From: Symsagittifera roscoffensis
Taxonomy: Eukaryota > Xenacoelomorpha > Acoela > Convolutidae
Reading direction: 5' to 3'
Assembly (NCBI RefSeq): GCF_963678635.1
Contig: NC_087062.1
Coordinates: 14,557,789-14,621,788 of the forward strand
Length of the DNA: 64,000 nt
The translations under genes were made by a program, and so were the position numbers. Positions 51,809-62,535 of this stretch are shown piece by piece. Under the pieces are notes generated by a model. The model ran no database searches and was not told the DNA's origin. It saw nothing but the letters and a program-made list of their open reading frames with translations. Position 1 is the first letter of the stretch. Every line of letters begins with the position of its first letter.

Positions 51809-52340
51809 TAGTTTAATATAGTGCTTTTTTCAGATTCTCTTGCAACGATAAAGATCGAGTTTTGTTGAAGCGCTTCAAAACGTGTCTGTGATGCTTTTGA
51901 TTTTTCAACTTGATCTCTACTCATGGTCTCCATCCTCGACTATGGACTCCCTATTTGACAATTCTTTCTTTTGCAGCTTTCTTTTCTACTCATCATGTAG
52001 TAGTTATCTAGTCCTTTGTTTGTGCTATGACTTTTCTCACTCTTCAGTTCCTCTCTTTCCTCCTTGTGAAATTTAAGCTTCTTTCGTATCAGATCTAGCT
52101 TTCGCATCAAGCCTGTCATTCTTATCGTGCCATAGTATCCGGAGAATTCAGTCATTGTGTTCTCTTCAGTGTCGTCATTTTCTTTCTTGTTTAAAATTAG
52201 CTGATTTTTCTTCTTTTTCTTTGGACCTCATGCAGACTATTGTCATCAGTCCGGCCAAAAATAATCAGAAAAAGACTGTATTCTTAGTAAGTGTGCTTTC
52301 TTAACCAGTGTTCTTAACTTAGCATGGTATCGATTCTGCA
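51809..52340 (-). pseudogene. Relic of giant retroelement Gag N-terminal part (copy 3, continued)
   Basis: On the minus strand 52155-51940 reads GLMRKLDLIRKKLKFHKEE, matching GDLMAKLDQIDKKLKHSEE of the giant element's Gag (near 32620). It is the continuation of 28595-27690 interrupted by the giant element. The same sequence occurs near 7870-8340. Confidence 0.78.
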
Positions 52341-53001
52341 TCAAGAGATAATGAATGAGTAGGGTCTTCTAGCTAGCCGCACATGTGTAGTAGTGAGTCT
52401 CAATTTTGGCGTACTCATCAGCATTCGACATAGGGTCCACAATTTTCAACAGCCTGTGGATAACCCTCAGGTTGCCATGAGTCAGCAGGACTAGCGTTAA
52501 ATATCCATCTTTCCTCAGGAGCTCGACTCCTTTGCTGTATAAGAATGTTGGACCCATATCGAATAGAATTCAAGGAAAATACATATAAATTGCCGGCAAT
52601 AAGTTGATTGGCAATTATAATAAGTCTTTCATGAGGTTCTGGAGCATACGTATGGCCGCTGAAAGGAGCGTCTCGAGATAATATATCTTCCAGCAGGGAC
52701 TCAAGTATCCCAGTATCTGTGACAGGTTCCTCGTCTCCAGCTCGCCTTCAGCTCGCCTTCTGCGTGATCTTTCCAGCTCCGGCCACAGTGTTAGTTCGCT
52801 CTTGCACTGGACTCCCTAGATAGATACTGACATTTTCATACAGAAAGAAGAATTCAAAATCGAATTCTTTTCCAAAAAATTCATTCAAAAGACGAGGTGA
52901 ATTAAAAAAAAATTGCGTTCAGAAACCTTAAATGCACCTAGTTCTGTTCCCAATTGATTATTTGTGTCAACTGGCGGGTCAAGACTGCTTCTGTTTATCG
53001 T
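52341..53001 (-). pseudogene. Relic of the 811-residue cargo ORF (copy 3, downstream part)
   Basis: A minus-strand piece at 52557-52369 with GVELLRKDGYLTLVLLTHG matches the 811-residue ORF and is nearly identical to 8623-8423. It ends in ATCGT (52997-53001), the target duplication of the Gypsy element. It resumes at 60122. Confidence 0.8.
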
Positions 53002-53260
53002 TGTGATAACTGTTGGATTTACTCAAGTAATTGTAAAACAGAATAAGTAAAACGTTTTAATTTAGACTGCTAACTTTGTCTTAATTTAGATCTGAGATCA
53101 TGCTTGTCTTTTCATGTCTCTATCTCAACAGCCATGTCCTAAATGACTATTGCGCTTGGCCTGCATGAACGGCCTTGAATAGTAATAACAATACATAACA
53201 GAATAATTAATAGCACTATTCTCAGAGGTTACTGTGGCAGCAGTACTACACGGTACCACA
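53002..53260 (-). repeat. 3' LTR of the Gypsy element (element orientation)
   Basis: 259 bp, starting TGTGATAAC and ending GTACCACA on the plus strand. It carries T where the other LTR has A near plus-strand 53206. It is preceded in element orientation by the purine tract AGGGGAA. Confidence 0.95.
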
Positions 53261-53267
53261 TTCCCCT
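53261..53267 (-). other. Polypurine tract of the Gypsy element
   Basis: On the minus strand AGGGGAA lies directly against the TG start of the 3' LTR, the standard position for plus-strand priming. Confidence 0.65.
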
Positions 53268-53356
53268 GACAACAACAAAATTTTATATAATACTTTATGA
53301 AATTTTATAAATAATACGAGTTGTGCAAAGTTTACAGAAAATTGTTCTCCTTTTCC

Positions 53357-56300
53357 TTAGTCTTTTGTTATTTTCTTTAAAACTTCTTCTTTGTTTCTTG
53401 CGACGTTCCATGATCCCGCCTCGTCCAGTGACGTAGCACCAAACTTTCTCTTGAAAAGGTGTCTCTCTAGCCTGTCAAACGTGTTAGTTTCCGACGCTTC
53501 CTTGGTGTTTATGTTCAACTTCGCTAGTCGCAATCTGTAGGCCTCAAGTGCTGCCAGATTCAACTCGGTGACATCGTCCTCACAACCAATCAGTTTTATC
53601 GAGTGGGATACGGGACTGCCATACCTCTTCGGTCCCTGGTTTTTAGTTTGTCTATTACTCCGTCTGACTGTCGTGGTGTCTTCCTCCTTATCGGATTCGT
53701 CCGCAAATCCTGGTGTGGAATAATCTACTGGGTCCATTTGTCGTGACATTAGTTTCTCGGCTTCTTTTTGGACTCCGCGAGTCAACACTTGATTTGTTAC
53801 ATCTTCCCATTCTTGAGATGTCATGTTATTGTTTTGAAATGTGTCCAGAATTTCTTTTTCACTTGTCTTTTTTGTGATCTTCTTGGTAGTAGGAGCTTCC
53901 TTTGGTGTCGACGACGGTATGTATACTGCCTCGTTACTCGTATCACGTTGTTTAGTAACTGTTTTGGCAGCTTTCGTCGTTCCTGATTCTTGTGTTTTGC
54001 CCCTTGTCGGTTTTTTGTTCTGGACTATCGGTCCTGCTCTGTTCGGTTTTTCCCGTTTACCTCCTAAGTTAAGGCCTCCGCCGGTTCTTGTGTCTCTTGA
54101 TGTGACTACGCTCGGTGAGTTTTGGAACTTTTCTTTTAGCTGACTATCTTCTAGATTTTCGTCTTGCAGCCCCCGGTCTTTCGCGTCATGTTCTTCGGCA
54201 GAATCGCTGTCTTCCTGTACTGGGAGTGTTCCTGTTTTTTGTTGTTTACTTCTCGGTTCCTCTCCGGTTGGGCTCCTTTTCTTCTCTGCACTATAGGCTT
54301 TGGGCTGTGTGGACAGTTTAGATCGCGCAATGTCGCTTTTTCTATATACTGCACCCGCAGCCGTTTTGATGGTCGATGGTGTCGCTGATACTATCTTGGA
54401 TTTTAAGGGTATTGTCAGGGCCTTCCCGCTCTTCCTTTGTTCGTGTTTCCGAAGGAAACTTCCAGACAAATCCTCCTTTGATTTGGTTTGTTTGTCTTCA
54501 ATGAATCCACGTTCCCATGAGTATAGAAGTTCTTTCCTCAGTTCGGGATTTATCGTACTGGTTTCATCTACGACCCGGCGTAATTCGCTGTCTGATAGGT
54601 CCCGTCTGGTGGCATTCCACTTAGCGTTTGCCTCTAGAAGTTGTTTGAGTTCTTTAGCTCTGGCCCTCTCTTTTGCAATCGCCGTGTCGTGTCGAAACAA
54701 AGGGCTTGTATCCCTGCTATTTCGTCCTTTGCGAATGATTTTAACATTCTCCCTCGACTGATCTATTCGCCTTTTCAGCTGTGATGCTGTTAGTGCCGAT
54801 CTCTCCAAGTGTTCTTTATCTAAACGATCAGAATCCATCAAAAATTTATCCCTTACAATCTTAAATTCCGTTTTCGGTAATCGGCCAAAGTGTGCTTCGA
54901 ACGGGGACACTTTTATTGATTTCTGTTTATTCCATCTTAGATCCCTAATTATTGTACTCAAACATAATTTAATCGATTGTACTTTCTCGTCGAGTAGCAT
55001 TACCCCCAATCTTCTTTTAATGGTTTGTATTGTTCGTTCGACCAAGCCGCATCCTCGGTGATCCCCGACTGGACAGAATTTTTGTTCGATGTTATTTTCG
55101 GTGCAAAATTTTTTCATAGCTTTCCCTTTGAACCCTGAAAATTGGTCCGTTTTAATTGATTCCGGTATTCCATGAATGTCTATGTAAGTACGGAGAAATT
55201 TTATTGTTGATTTTCCCCCTGTAGATTTCGTTACTTTGACTGATGGAAATTTTGAGTATCTATCAATAGCGACTAATAAGTATATCTTCTTCCCCTTATG
55301 ATCTTCAAGTGGGCCCGCATAATCTAATTGTAGTTCTTGACCTGGCTGTGACAACAGTGGGAGTGGTTTAGTCGAATTTTTGGGAATTAAGTATTTAGCG
55401 TTCTTACCATAACGAGTACAGCTTCTACACTCTTCGGCCATATTGACTATGTCTTTATGCATATGCGGCCACCACAGGTAGTTTGAGACCTCCAACATAG
55501 CTTCCTGTCCAGGATGACCTTGATGAAGTCGTCGGAGCACTGCTTGTCTCAACTTTTCGGGCACGGCCAAACGATTGTCTACTAGAAGGCAATCGTCTAC
55601 CACCGACATCTGGTGCCACAGAGGATTTGTGTAGGGTCCCATGAGCTCGAAACCATGTCTGTCATTTCGTTCCACTACTCTTCTTAGCCGGTCCATCCAG
55701 GTATCTTCCGACACTAGTTCTGCGAGAAGACTTTTGTCAAATAATTTGACGAGTGAAAGTGGGTTATCTGACTCTATTAACTGTTCCCCCCGTTTGTACT
55801 CAGATTTTCGTGAATTGTGTCTTGTTTTTTGTGGTGTGATTACACAAGTCTCCGTTCCTGAACTGTAATCCCGGTCGTCACTATCCAGAGTTAAATCGAC
55901 TTCGACGATTTGTCCCACTTCTGCTTCGTCTCCGGAAGTGGACAGACCTGGTGATTTCGGGTTTTGTATCCCCGAGGTAGCCTCTAACTCCATTGCTACA
56001 AATGGGGGTTCTGTACTCCTTCCTGAGCCCACCAGTTCCCAGAATGAGACTATTTTTGATTGAGCTGTTGAAACAGTTGAGGTCGATGGTCCTCTTTTTC
56101 CTGGGCTGACTGCTTGAGCAGTTGACGTTGATTGTCCACTTTGGGTGTTTGGCAAATACCACCTCGCCTGTGTTGTTTGTTCCAAGTCCGAATCCTCTGA
56201 TTCTGATATGTGTGGTCGTATCATCCTAGTTCTGTGAAACGTTGTTGTCACTTCTTCTCTCAAGGTATTGTTGTTATTTCTCTCCTGGATCCTGACATTC

Positions 56301-59300
56301 TTTTTCTCTTTTCCGCTATTTTTCAATTCGTCTGATTGCATTTTTCTCGATTTCTGATTTAAGAATTTGTTGGTTTTTTCTAATGAATGAACCGACTGTA
56401 TCCGCTGACGATTTTGAGATATACTGATTTTTGGATTTTCGCGCTTTTCTCGTTGAAACGAACGCGAATCTTCATTTCTTTCGTTCCGGTCGTGCTTTGT
56501 CCATTTTGGACCGTTTTGGTTGCTATAGCAACGGGTAGATGACGTGTTCTTAATCGACATATTTTGATCAATTCTAGAATATTCTAGAACGTTTTCGTTC
56601 CGGTCGAGCCTATCCTGATCATTTACCCGACTGTTTAAACAGTCGAGAGCTTTATGGAAACTTTCGATTGATGTAACTACGAATTTTTCATCCAATATTG
56701 ACTCCGGCCAGGGTTCCCCCTTTGGATTTCGAGAAAGATAATCTACTATACCCATATCTTTTCCTGGTAAATGAACAACCTTAAATTGGTAAGGTAATAG
56801 TCTGTCTACCCATCTAGTTAATCTAGATTGGTACGTTTTATTTGATTTATTTTCATCCAAAGCAGAGACTAGCGCTTTGTGATCTGTAGCGATTACGAAT
56901 TCCTTGCCTAATAAATAGTGTTTAAATCGATCAACCGACCATACAACTGCAAGCAGTTCAAGCTCATTTGTGGAGTATTTTTTTTCTTGTGTATTTAGGT
57001 ACCTGGAAGCGAATGCGATTGGTATCCACTCCCCCTCAGCGTTTTGTTGTTCTAGCGATGCGCCCAGCCCACTGTGACTGGCATCACATTTCACCCTAGT
57101 GTCTAAACTGGGGTCATAATAATGAATTTTTGTTATATTCGCAACCGCTGTTTTTATTGACTCGAATATTCCCGAATGTTCTTCTTTCCATTCGAATTTT
57201 TTTACTTGAATTTTTACACTTTTGAGTTTCTTTTTCTCATTTTCTTCGCGTAATAGTGGTCTCAATTTTTCTGTTAGCGTAGCCCCATTTGGGATGAACT
57301 TGGCCAGATGATTTATACTGCCTAGAAATGATCTAAGTTGTTTCAGTGATGTTGGCGGGCTAAGTTTTAGGATCGCTTCTGTTTTTGTGATTTTAGGAGA
57401 GATTCCGTCCGACGATAACTTATGCCCCAACCAATTCACTTCCTGATGAAAAAATTCACATTTCGACAGTTTTAATGCCAAATTCTCTTTATCTAGCTTT
57501 TTTAGGACATTCATAATCAATTCTTCATGTTCTTGTTCACTCCCTTTTGATACAATAAGAATATCATCAAGAAAACAGAACGTGTTTTCCGCATGATTTA
57601 ATGTTCTGTCCATAGCTTTTTGAAACTCTGCTGGCATGTCTGCCAAACCATAAAACCCTGTTAAGAATCTGTATGTACCAGTGGCTTGCCCACCTATGAT
57701 GTTGAAATTGCATTGTTTCGCTGTTTCTGCAGTCAACTTTAATTGACTGTACGCGTACTTCAAATCTAGTACTGAGAAATACAGTTTCCCGTTTGTGTTC
57801 GCTGTGACAATTTGACTAACACCGTCTATCAATTCATCCACATTTGGCATTTGATATTTGTTTTTAAACAATTGTCTATTGATAGGTTTGGCGTCGAGCG
57901 CCAACTTTATGGAATCATCTTTTTTCACTGTTATTACAATAGGTGCTATAAAACAATCACTAGTGCATTTGTCTAATCGTTCTATATGCCCTTCTTTTAA
58001 CAGTTTTTCCATTTCCTCGTACACTTTCTCTTGTATGTGTATCGGAATGCGTCTCCCCTTTTCTTGTAAAGGGCAGAGTGGGTACTTGAACTTTGTGCTA
58101 ACTACATGATTTTTTGAGCACCCTTGACGATCGAAAAGATTCTTAAATTTACTGTAAAATTTGTTTTTCCAACCTTCTGACTGTTCGCACAGTAAGACAT
58201 CAAACCTCGTCTTTTCTTTTGGTGCCAACTTCTGTGTTGTGTGTATTCCCACTTTACTCTGTAAATCCAGCCCCAAAATACACCGTGTGCGTCTTTCTGT
58301 GATTAAGAACGATGCTCCCACCACCTCCCACCCCGCCGAACGGATGTTCGTGGTGATTGCACCCAGTATGTTAATCGGCTGCTTGTTGTAGTCTACAAAT
58401 TTTGTAGTCAAATTGAGATTCTCCCGTGGAATAAACTTGGTATTTTTCGAAGATTCTAGAATCATCTTTGCAGTCGCCCAGTTCAAGAAAGATACTGGAC
58501 TACCCGTATCAATGGTCATATTTATGATCTGATGATCGATTCTCACCAGAGCCTTTAGTGACCTTATTTGTTTCGATCGGGTATTTCTTCTGATGTCAAC
58601 CTTCTGTACATCCTTCCTGTGCTTGTCGGATTCTTTGTTTTTATTCGATTGCCCTTTTATATATTCATCAATTTCTTCCAGCGAAGATAGTTCTGATTCG
58701 ACCGACATAATTTCGAATTCCTCACACGATTCGAATGACTGAATCAGGTTACACTCTTCATCTGAGCTTGATGATTTTTCTGCAATCTCATTCACTTGTT
58801 GTGATTTACACATTTTAGCGAAATGGTTCGGTTTAGAACAATTCTTACATGTTTTACCCATGGCCGGGCATTTCTTCAGATGTCCTTCTCCGAATATTCG
58901 ACCACATCGGGTACACGTCTTTGAATCTGCAAAACTTCTCCCCTCCTTTCTGTCTGCAAATTTCTTTCTATACCCACTGTTTGCTTGTCTTCTTCCGCTA
59001 GCATTCTTGTTACCGATACTCATTATGGGTTCTTGTTTTATCTTCGCTGCCCCATTTATCTGAACTGTACTTGCAGTTGTTGCGTTAGTTTTCTGAAACG
59101 CCTGTGTTGTCTGTTTACTTTGTTCAAACTTTAACGCTCTTTTCAGTACTTCTTCCGGTGAAAATGTTTCAAATGTCAATGTGTCTTGTAATACCACATT
59201 CTTCATTTTCGAGATGAATAGGTCCCGCACTAGTTGATCCTCCAGTGTTCCTAGCTCAGCTTTTGCTGCTTGTGCAGTTAGTGCTGCATGAAATGCCTCG

Positions 59301-59863
59301 AGTGTTTCTCCAGTTTCTTGTGATCGATTGAATAGTTTATAACGTTCATATGTAACGCTCTGTGATTTGTCAAATGACACTTTCGCCAAGGCCACCATCT
59401 CTCGAAATTCTAACTTTGACACTTCCACATGGGGGTTCTTTTGGACGAATTTCTTCTTACCTTCTGTACCCAACGCCAGGAATAGTCTGGAAGCGACTCT
59501 TTTCTGTACCTCGTTGTAGTATACGTTGTGACCAACCTTTGGACCTCTAGCTCTTCTTTCTTCATTTTCCAGGTTAATTTTATCTCTAGCTAGTTGATCT
59601 CTGGCTTCTCTATCGGCAATCGCTTGTGCATTTTCGTTTTCCCTTGGAGTTTCGGGTCTTGGTAACTGTTCTAACAGAACTTCTTTTGGTTCTTGTAACA
59701 AAAGTTCCGGGTCCACACTCTCCTTCACGGTTACGGCCAAAAAAAATTGATCTAGCCATATCCTAAAATTCCAGGGAGGGTCAGAGTTCGCGGTTGTCCA
59801 AAATACTGGAATCCCCATGTCCGTTCTGTTGTCTTGGGACAGGAATCCTGCTGGCTGCGCCAT
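53357..59863 (-). CDS. Gypsy Gag-Pol polyprotein, single intact ORF
   Basis: About 2168 residues from the ATG at 59863-59861; the open frame extends eight codons further into the LTR, to an upstream ATG at 59887. Approximate residue positions: Gag with two zinc knuckles, CTRCGRIFGEGHLKKC and CKNCSKPNHFAKMC (315-350); retropepsin IDTGSPVSFL (450); RT with TGFYGLADMPAEFQKAM and FCFLDDILIV (760); RNase H CDASHSGLGASLEQ (925). An insert of about 400 residues follows, then integrase with H2C2 (1445-1480), LDYAGPLED (Asp, 1515), IKTDQFSGF (Asp, 1570) and GLVERTIQTIKR (Glu, 1605). A charged tail of about 560 residues contains KKAKGV-free, low-complexity basic and acidic stretches. Gag and Pol share one frame, so no frameshift is needed. 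Confidence 0.95.
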   Translation of the reverse strand: MAQPAGFLSQDNRTDMGIPVFWTTANSDPPWNFRIWLDQFFLAVTVKESVDPELLLQEPKEVLLEQLPRPETPRENENAQAIADREARDQLARDKINLENEERRARGPKVGHNVYYNEVQKRVASRLFLALGTEGKKKFVQKNPHVEVSKLEFREMVALAKVSFDKSQSVTYERYKLFNRSQETGETLEAFHAALTAQAAKAELGTLEDQLVRDLFISKMKNVVLQDTLTFETFSPEEVLKRALKFEQSKQTTQAFQKTNATTASTVQINGAAKIKQEPIMSIGNKNASGRRQANSGYRKKFADRKEGRSFADSKTCTRCGRIFGEGHLKKCPAMGKTCKNCSKPNHFAKMCKSQQVNEIAEKSSSSDEECNLIQSFESCEEFEIMSVESELSSLEEIDEYIKGQSNKNKESDKHRKDVQKVDIRRNTRSKQIRSLKALVRIDHQIINMTIDTGSPVSFLNWATAKMILESSKNTKFIPRENLNLTTKFVDYNKQPINILGAITTNIRSAGWEVVGASFLITERRTRCILGLDLQSKVGIHTTQKLAPKEKTRFDVLLCEQSEGWKNKFYSKFKNLFDRQGCSKNHVVSTKFKYPLCPLQEKGRRIPIHIQEKVYEEMEKLLKEGHIERLDKCTSDCFIAPIVITVKKDDSIKLALDAKPINRQLFKNKYQMPNVDELIDGVSQIVTANTNGKLYFSVLDLKYAYSQLKLTAETAKQCNFNIIGGQATGTYRFLTGFYGLADMPAEFQKAMDRTLNHAENTFCFLDDILIVSKGSEQEHEELIMNVLKKLDKENLALKLSKCEFFHQEVNWLGHKLSSDGISPKITKTEAILKLSPPTSLKQLRSFLGSINHLAKFIPNGATLTEKLRPLLREENEKKKLKSVKIQVKKFEWKEEHSGIFESIKTAVANITKIHYYDPSLDTRVKCDASHSGLGASLEQQNAEGEWIPIAFASRYLNTQEKKYSTNELELLAVVWSVDRFKHYLLGKEFVIATDHKALVSALDENKSNKTYQSRLTRWVDRLLPYQFKVVHLPGKDMGIVDYLSRNPKGEPWPESILDEKFVVTSIESFHKALDCLNSRVNDQDRLDRNENVLEYSRIDQNMSIKNTSSTRCYSNQNGPKWTKHDRNERNEDSRSFQREKRENPKISISQNRQRIQSVHSLEKTNKFLNQKSRKMQSDELKNSGKEKKNVRIQERNNNNTLREEVTTTFHRTRMIRPHISESEDSDLEQTTQARWYLPNTQSGQSTSTAQAVSPGKRGPSTSTVSTAQSKIVSFWELVGSGRSTEPPFVAMELEATSGIQNPKSPGLSTSGDEAEVGQIVEVDLTLDSDDRDYSSGTETCVITPQKTRHNSRKSEYKRGEQLIESDNPLSLVKLFDKSLLAELVSEDTWMDRLRRVVERNDRHGFELMGPYTNPLWHQMSVVDDCLLVDNRLAVPEKLRQAVLRRLHQGHPGQEAMLEVSNYLWWPHMHKDIVNMAEECRSCTRYGKNAKYLIPKNSTKPLPLLSQPGQELQLDYAGPLEDHKGKKIYLLVAIDRYSKFPSVKVTKSTGGKSTIKFLRTYIDIHGIPESIKTDQFSGFKGKAMKKFCTENNIEQKFCPVGDHRGCGLVERTIQTIKRRLGVMLLDEKVQSIKLCLSTIIRDLRWNKQKSIKVSPFEAHFGRLPKTEFKIVRDKFLMDSDRLDKEHLERSALTASQLKRRIDQSRENVKIIRKGRNSRDTSPLFRHDTAIAKERARAKELKQLLEANAKWNATRRDLSDSELRRVVDETSTINPELRKELLYSWERGFIEDKQTKSKEDLSGSFLRKHEQRKSGKALTIPLKSKIVSATPSTIKTAAGAVYRKSDIARSKLSTQPKAYSAEKKRSPTGEEPRSKQQKTGTLPVQEDSDSAEEHDAKDRGLQDENLEDSQLKEKFQNSPSVVTSRDTRTGGGLNLGGKREKPNRAGPIVQNKKPTRGKTQESGTTKAAKTVTKQRDTSNEAVYIPSSTPKEAPTTKKITKKTSEKEILDTFQNNNMTSQEWEDVTNQVLTRGVQKEAEKLMSRQMDPVDYSTPGFADESDKEEDTTTVRRSNRQTKNQGPKRYGSPVSHSIKLIGCEDDVTELNLAALEAYRLRLAKLNINTKEASETNTFDRLERHLFKRKFGATSLDEAGSWNVARNKEEVLKKITKD
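59843..59862 (-). other. Primer-binding site of the Gypsy element, tRNA-Ser-like
   Basis: On the minus strand TGGCGCAGCCAGCAGGATTC starts directly after the LTR. Its complement ends GCGCCA and contains GAATCC, as in the T arm and acceptor of a tRNA. The pattern fits the 3' end of an animal serine tRNA by memory. The same bases encode residues 1-7 of the polyprotein. Confidence 0.7.
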
Positions 59864-60121
59864 GTGATAACTGTTGGATTTACTCAAGTAATTGTAAAAC
59901 AGAATAAGTAAAACGTTTTAATTTAGACTGCTAACTTTGTCTTAATTTAGATCTGAGATCATGCTTGTCTTTTCATGTCTCTATCTCAACAGCCATGTCC
60001 TAAATGACTATTGCGCTTGGCCTGCATGAACGGCCTTGAATAGTAATAACAATACATAACAGAAAAATTAATAGCACTATTCTCAGAGGTTACTGTGGCA
60101 GCAGTACTACACGGTACCACA
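59863..60121 (-). repeat. 5' LTR of the Gypsy element (element orientation)
   Basis: 259 bp, one mismatch to 53002-53260. In element orientation it ends GTTATCACA. Its last base is the A of the polyprotein ATG. It must contain the promoter and the whole 5' untranslated sequence. Confidence 0.95.
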
Positions 60122-60710
60122 ATCGTTACAACTTTGAAAAATATGCAGCTTTCCTTCAATTTTTGACGAAATACTTAAAGAAATTGGGATTATTACTTAC
60201 TTAGTACGGTCCTCCAACTGGGTTTAACCAAACTGGGAGACAAAAATTGATACGCTTGATCGGACGGTTTTCGCCGCTAACAGAGATTGCAATCGTGATT
60301 TTTATTTCTCGGAACTACATTTCGAGGACAGAGCACTGACTGGTTGATGCCCGTCATGTATATCAGCTCGTAACTTGAATTGACTTGCCAGATTCGAGGT
60401 CTTGAGACACCAAACTTCAGCAATCACTATTAAGGTGTTCACGAATAAAGGAACTCCCCTCACTGCATGGGAGATTTCTGCCCAGCAGGCAGCTAATTCT
60501 GATTTGAAGAAACTCAAATTCTTCAACTCTAGATTTCTGTTTGGAGCCGTTATCAGTATTTGTCGTCCGGTGCCCTCTGCTATTAGGGTCATCGTGGCAT
60601 ATACAAATTGAAGGGCTGGTTGCATCGTGGCGAAAGAGAGGAGAGGATGGGAAAGCCACTCTGTTTTTCGAAACAAATCTGGTATATACCAGTTCTTGCA
60701 CTTCCACTAA
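60122..60710 (-). pseudogene. Relic of the 811-residue cargo ORF (copy 3, upstream part)
   Basis: Minus-strand 60707-60302 reads EVQELVYTRFVSKNRVAF, then ALQFVYATMTLIAEGTGRQI, APNRNLELKNLSFFKSELA and SHAVRG. It matches residues about 190-300 of the 811-residue ORF and 9634-9230 almost base for base. It is continuous with 53001-52341 before Gypsy insertion. Confidence 0.82.
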
Positions 60711-62535
60711 GGAGGTAAGAATCGTCTCTCTAAATTCCCATACTTTTTCATGGGGTGGGTCCTTTTGTCACAAGACTTCAATTAGCCTTATCGACAGCAA
60801 ATGGTCGTTCAAGCCAGCGAACAGCAGCAGTTCCGGTTCACATGGATTTTGAGACTTGATAGCAACCGTGACTTGATAGCAACCGCATGAGCAGGAAGTG
60901 AGACGTCCATCTCCGACGCTACCTTTAGAAAATTTAAAGATTCAATACTAGTGTCCCAGTCAATTTTGCTCCAGATCTATGTAAACTCTTTGCACTTCTC
61001 AATTGCTTGTCGCAGCTACTGTGATCAGCTATTGAACAGAAGAATAATTTTGTTTGGACTTGCAAAATCAAGGGTATTTAAACCGGGTACAAAACTTTTT
61101 CCCCCGAAACAAATTCATTCACAGAATAGTAAAAATAAGTACTGGTAGTCTTTGGTTCAGTTCCCGTGATAGTCCTGAGAGCCTTTAGAAAGTCCACGCA
61201 GTAATGGCCAAATAGATATTCACATTTTAGTCTGGCCAATGGCAAGGCATCCATTAACTGTTGGCCGAGCTATAACGCTTCAAGATTCAGCTTGCCCAAC
61301 TGTTCAAGATAGCGAGATCTAGACTATAACTCCTTAGGCTCATTATTCGCTCTTCTTTCGTCTTGCGCTGTTCCCTGCAGAGACTGATCCGTTACTTAGA
61401 TTCGAGGAGTAGGGGACCTAACCGCTCTCGCTTCATGGTTGTTGGTTGTGGCTTGACGGGTTCGGCTGCTGTTCGAAATGTCACTCGAAACCTTCATTCT
61501 AAGCGCCATGAAAAGGGGTTTGTAAAAGGTCGGCGAGAGAAACGTCCTCACTGTATCAAGTTCGTCTTTTTATCGTCCAGATATTACTGGCAGATAAAAT
61601 TCAGCCAATTTTCTCGGTTGGAGGTCAAAGTGGTTAACGTCGGTAGACTCATGAGGAGGAAGTGAGACGTCCATCTCCGCCGCTAATTTCAGAAAATTTA
61701 AAGGTTCAATACTAGTGCCCAGTCAAGTTTACTCCAGATCTATATAAACTCTTTGCACTTCTCAATTGCCTGTCGCAGCTACTGTAATCAGCTATTGAAC
61801 AGATGGATAATTTTGTTTGGACTTGCAAAATTGAGGGTATTTAAACCGGGTACAAAACTTTTTCCACCGAAATAAATTCATTCACAGAATAGTAAGAATT
61901 AGTACTGGTAGTCTTTGGTTCAGTTCCCGTGATAGTCCCGAGAGCCTCAAAAAAGTCCACCCAGAAAATTTCAAGGTTCAATACTAGTGCCCAGTCAAGT
62001 TTACTCCAGATCTATTTAAACCCTTTGACTTCGCAATTGAACAGGAGTGATTGATAATTTTGTTTTGCCTTGCAATAAGCGAGGATACTTAATTCAGGTA
62101 CTACACTTTTTCCCCCGAAACTAATTCATTCACAGAAGAGTTAAAATTAGACCTGGTAATTTTTGGTTTAGTTCATATTAAATTCAAATTTCTTTGCGTA
62201 TGCGGCACACTTGGCCTGGAGAAAACAAACTTGGCAAAGCTCAAAACCTGGGACGGCAAAGCTCAAAACTATCAGATAAAGACAACGTTCAGATGAATGA
62301 CAAAGAAAAAGTAAATAATGAGTCAATTTTGAAAAACAAAGTATTGTATACGAGTAAGTTTGCGAGCAATAAGCACCCCTTAATCTTCGAGTGTTCCCGT
62401 CAGAGCGGTTTTAAGTGCCCTTCGTTCTCCGGTTAGAAAGCCATAGGCCCCCGTTCGGAGGCCACGGTCTTTCTATTTCCCTTCTACCGATACAAAATCA
62501 AGTAATTCCAGTAGAGAAAAACTGAAGATCCCTGT
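60711..62535. repeat. TATA-containing monomer repeats (copy B), three units plus an extra block
   Basis: Monomers like those at 9860-10340 lie at about 60920-61190, 61680-61940 and 61960-62170. Each carries TCAATACTAGTG, CAGATCTAT and AATTCATTCACAGAA. A block at 61200-61665, absent from copy A, separates the first two and contains a 100-residue open frame without family signal. The 62180-62520 part equals 10370-10630, with about 55 extra bases near 62260-62325. The empty Polinton target lies at about 62530. Confidence 0.65.

Larger units (their letters stand above)
53002..60121 (-). mobile_element. Full-length Ty3/Gypsy LTR retrotransposon (7,120 bp), apparently intact
   Basis: Two 259-bp LTRs (TGTGGTACC...GTTATCACA in element orientation) differ at one base. 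ATCGT occurs at both flanks (52997-53001, 60122-60126), and the empty site tttATCGTtacaac is kept near 9050 in the sister repeat. One uninterrupted polyprotein, a primer-binding site and a polypurine tract are present. Near-identical LTRs and an intact ORF point to a recent insertion, the youngest feature that can be dated here. Confidence 0.97.

Noticed and set aside
61363-61665. 100-residue open frame in the monomer block
   Set aside because: No family signal, absent from the sister copy and surrounded by repeats.
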